NCBI RefSeq assembly: GCF_002272015.1
Contig: NZ_NPBY01000012.1
Span: forward strand, 1 to 64,000
DNA: 64,000 nucleotides
Direction: 5' to 3'
DNA from: Paenibacillus campinasensis
GTDB taxonomy: Bacteria > Bacillota > Bacilli > Paenibacillales > Paenibacillaceae
A program made the position numbers and the translations under genes. A model generated the notes under the pieces. It made no database searches. It saw only the letters and a list, made by a program, of their open reading frames with translations, and was not told where the DNA came from. Below are positions 62,710 to 64,000 of the stretch, piece after piece; the stretch's first letter is position 1; each line of letters starts with the position of its first letter.

Positions 62710-63306
62710 ATGACTTATCATGAAGCGAATCCGAAGGTAGATGAATTTCTGGGGAAAGCTGACAAGTGGATATTTGAAATGGAGAAACTGAGAATGATCC
62801 TGCTTGATTGTCCATTGGACGAGGAATTGAAGTGGGGGAAGCCTTGCTACACATCTCAGGGCAAAAATATATGCATTATCCAGCCGTTTAAAGCGTATGT
62901 TGCGCTGATGTTTTTTAAAGGCGCGTTGCTGCCTGACCCGCACGGAGTCCTGATTCAGATGACAGAGAACGTGCAGGCGGCGCGTCAGATTCGGTTTACG
63001 GGGGTTCAGGAAATTACCGAGGCTGAAGAGATGCTGAAAGCGTTCGTTCATGCCGCTCTCGAGGTCGAGAAAGCTGGGACAGCCGTGCCTGCGGCCAAGG
63101 ACAAGCCGCTGGTCATCCCGGAAGAATTACAGCAGAAATTCGCCGACATGCCAGCTTTGCAGACGGCTTTTGAAGCCTTGACGCCGGGCCGTCAAAGAGC
63201 GTACGTGCTTTATTTTAACGGGGCGAAGCAAGCCAAAACTAGGGTGTCGCGCATCGAGAAATATGTGCCGCATATTCTGGATGGCAAAGGAATGAATGAC
63301 AACTGA
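62710..63306 (+). CDS. YdeI-family (DUF1801/OmdA) protein
   Basis: The 198-residue protein has a DUF1801-type N half (KVDEFLGKADKW, LDEELKWGKPCYTSQGKNICIIQPFKAYVALMFFKGA) and an OmdA-type C half (LVIPEELQQKFADMP, FEALTPGRQRAYVLYFNGAKQAKTRVSRIEKY). Bacillus YdeI and YdhG-like proteins have this layout; molecular function is unknown. ATG 62710 follows AGCGGGGGG. The frame upstream to 62665 lacks a ribosome site. It stands alone before a TetR regulator gene. Confidence 0.8.
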   Translation: MTYHEANPKVDEFLGKADKWIFEMEKLRMILLDCPLDEELKWGKPCYTSQGKNICIIQPFKAYVALMFFKGALLPDPHGVLIQMTENVQAARQIRFTGVQEITEAEEMLKAFVHAALEVEKAGTAVPAAKDKPLVIPEELQQKFADMPALQTAFEALTPGRQRAYVLYFNGAKQAKTRVSRIEKYVPHILDGKGMNDN

Positions 63307-63371
63307 ACATCATAAGACGTGCTCTTGAGGCTGGGGCCGACAGCACTCCATCAGGAATGGAGTTGCTTGCA

Positions 63372-63400
63372 TTGACATTAAATGAATGATCATTTACTGT
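63372..63400 (+). promoter_or_regulatory. TetR promoter with internal operator
   Basis: TTGACA at 63372-63377 and TACTGT at 63395-63400 (17-nt spacer). Between and overlapping them, TAAATGA-ATGA-TCATTTA at 63379-63396 is a perfect 7-bp inverted repeat, the expected autorepression site. The predicted start point (63406-63408) coincides with the start codon. Confidence 0.65.
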
Positions 63401-63407
63401 TGTGGAT

Positions 63408-63977
63408 ATGAGACATAGAGATGATAATAAAGTAGAGGCAATATTTGATGCTACGATCCAATTGGTGAGTGAGATCGGGTTCGCTGACATTTCAATTTCG
63501 AAAATCGCCAAGCAGGCCAATGTGTCGGCTGCAACCATTTATATTTATCATGAGAACAAGGAGGATTTGTTGCTTAACACGTACCTGAAGGTAAAAGGCA
63601 AGTTAAGCGAGAAGATGTTCGAAGGGCTGCATGAGAAGAAGGCCGTCCGGGAGCGCTTTGAGTCGATTATTCATAACTACGTTGATTTTATACAAAGCAA
63701 CACAGCGTACTTTTTGTTCCTGGAGCAAATGATTCATTCCCCGTTTCCGCAGAAATGGTGTTTGGACACGACAGGGATGTTCGAGCCGATCTATAACATG
63801 CTTGAAGAAGGCAAGCAGCAAGGGCTGTTCAAGCAAGCGGATGTTCGGATGCTGATCGTATATTCGATCATGCCGGTGGTGGAACTTGCGAAGGAGCATG
63901 TCAAGAACGGAACGCAGTTCGACCAGCAGCAATTGCAAGCAGCGATTGATATGAGCTGGGATGCGATAAAGGTATAA
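63408..63977 (+). CDS. TetR family transcriptional regulator
   Basis: The 189-residue protein has the N-terminal helix-turn-helix IFDATIQLVSEIGFADISISKIAKQANVSAATIYIYHENKEDLL, then an all-helical ligand domain to the end. No ribosome site precedes either ATG 63408 or GTG 63402, and the promoter places the start point at about 63407, so the mRNA may be leaderless. The operator in its promoter suggests self-repression. Other targets probably lie beyond the right edge of the window. Confidence 0.88.
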   Translation: MRHRDDNKVEAIFDATIQLVSEIGFADISISKIAKQANVSAATIYIYHENKEDLLLNTYLKVKGKLSEKMFEGLHEKKAVRERFESIIHNYVDFIQSNTAYFLFLEQMIHSPFPQKWCLDTTGMFEPIYNMLEEGKQQGLFKQADVRMLIVYSIMPVVELAKEHVKNGTQFDQQQLQAAIDMSWDAIKV

Positions 63978-64000
63978 TCCAAATGGAAATGACGAGAAAG

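Overview
The window reads as chromosome of a spore-forming, low-to-mid GC Gram-positive bacterium, most likely Paenibacillaceae (Paenibacillus or a close relative). The basis is family content and style: strong AGGAGG-type ribosome sites, frequent TTG/GTG starts, ThiN-type thiamine pyrophosphokinase, an NlpC/P60 wall hydrolase, a pdhABCD operon, PadR/HAAS and MarR modules, and no outer-membrane genes. I saw no rRNA, tRNA, CRISPR array, insertion sequence or prophage.

Layout. 556-5627 is a tight + strand gene string: HAD phosphatase, base-excision repair pair mutM-nfo, a small cyclic-phosphate-type receiver (cREC) protein, a CGTC thioredoxin-like protein, a soluble ABC ATPase and an RlmM-like methyltransferase. 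5635-16440 is the most unusual region: a strong promoter, a short folded leader ending in an intrinsic terminator, then ten genes forming a divergent Tad/Flp-type pilus or secretion machine. These are a Hanks kinase fused to a CpaE-like domain, CpaB (SAF), two more CpaE-like proteins, a TadA/CpaF ATPase, a double-length TadB/TadC-like membrane protein and four small membrane-anchored pilin-like or pseudopilin-like proteins. 16574-24333 holds ABC-F, ThiF/MoeB, an atypical response regulator, NlpC/P60, thiN, a TRIC-type channel, a low-molecular-weight tyrosine phosphatase and an esterase; a 167-nt highly folded element with perfect 16-bp ends lies at 23373-23539. 24525-29645 is pdhABCD with markedly different, highly expressed-type codon use. 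29726-35492 has thyA-folA, a stand-alone gltD and topB.

35761-43193 contains a HAD hydrolase, a winged-helix regulator, an MFS exporter, an orphan PhnC-like ATPase, and an FG-GAP lipoprotein followed by a PhoB/PhoR-like two-component pair. 43285-50121 is a glycogen locus (glgC divergent from glgB-glgA, plus a convergent neopullulanase-type amylase). 50371-52699 is an amino-acid ABC importer with the binding protein fused to the permease. 52883-56298 has a medium-chain dehydrogenase, a MarR regulator facing a tandem-duplicated nitroreductase, and a broken second nitroreductase. 56310-57839 is a PadR-controlled membrane-protein operon. 58200-60718 pairs UDP-glucose dehydrogenase with a glycosyltransferase, as for an acidic glycolipid or wall polymer. 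The window ends with a UMF1-type MFS protein, a YdeI-like protein and a TetR regulator with a clear operator.

The strongest candidates for undescribed biology are the Tad-like operon with its attenuator-like leader and kinase fusion, and the structured element at 23.4 kb. All calls are from reading the sequence; no database search was run.
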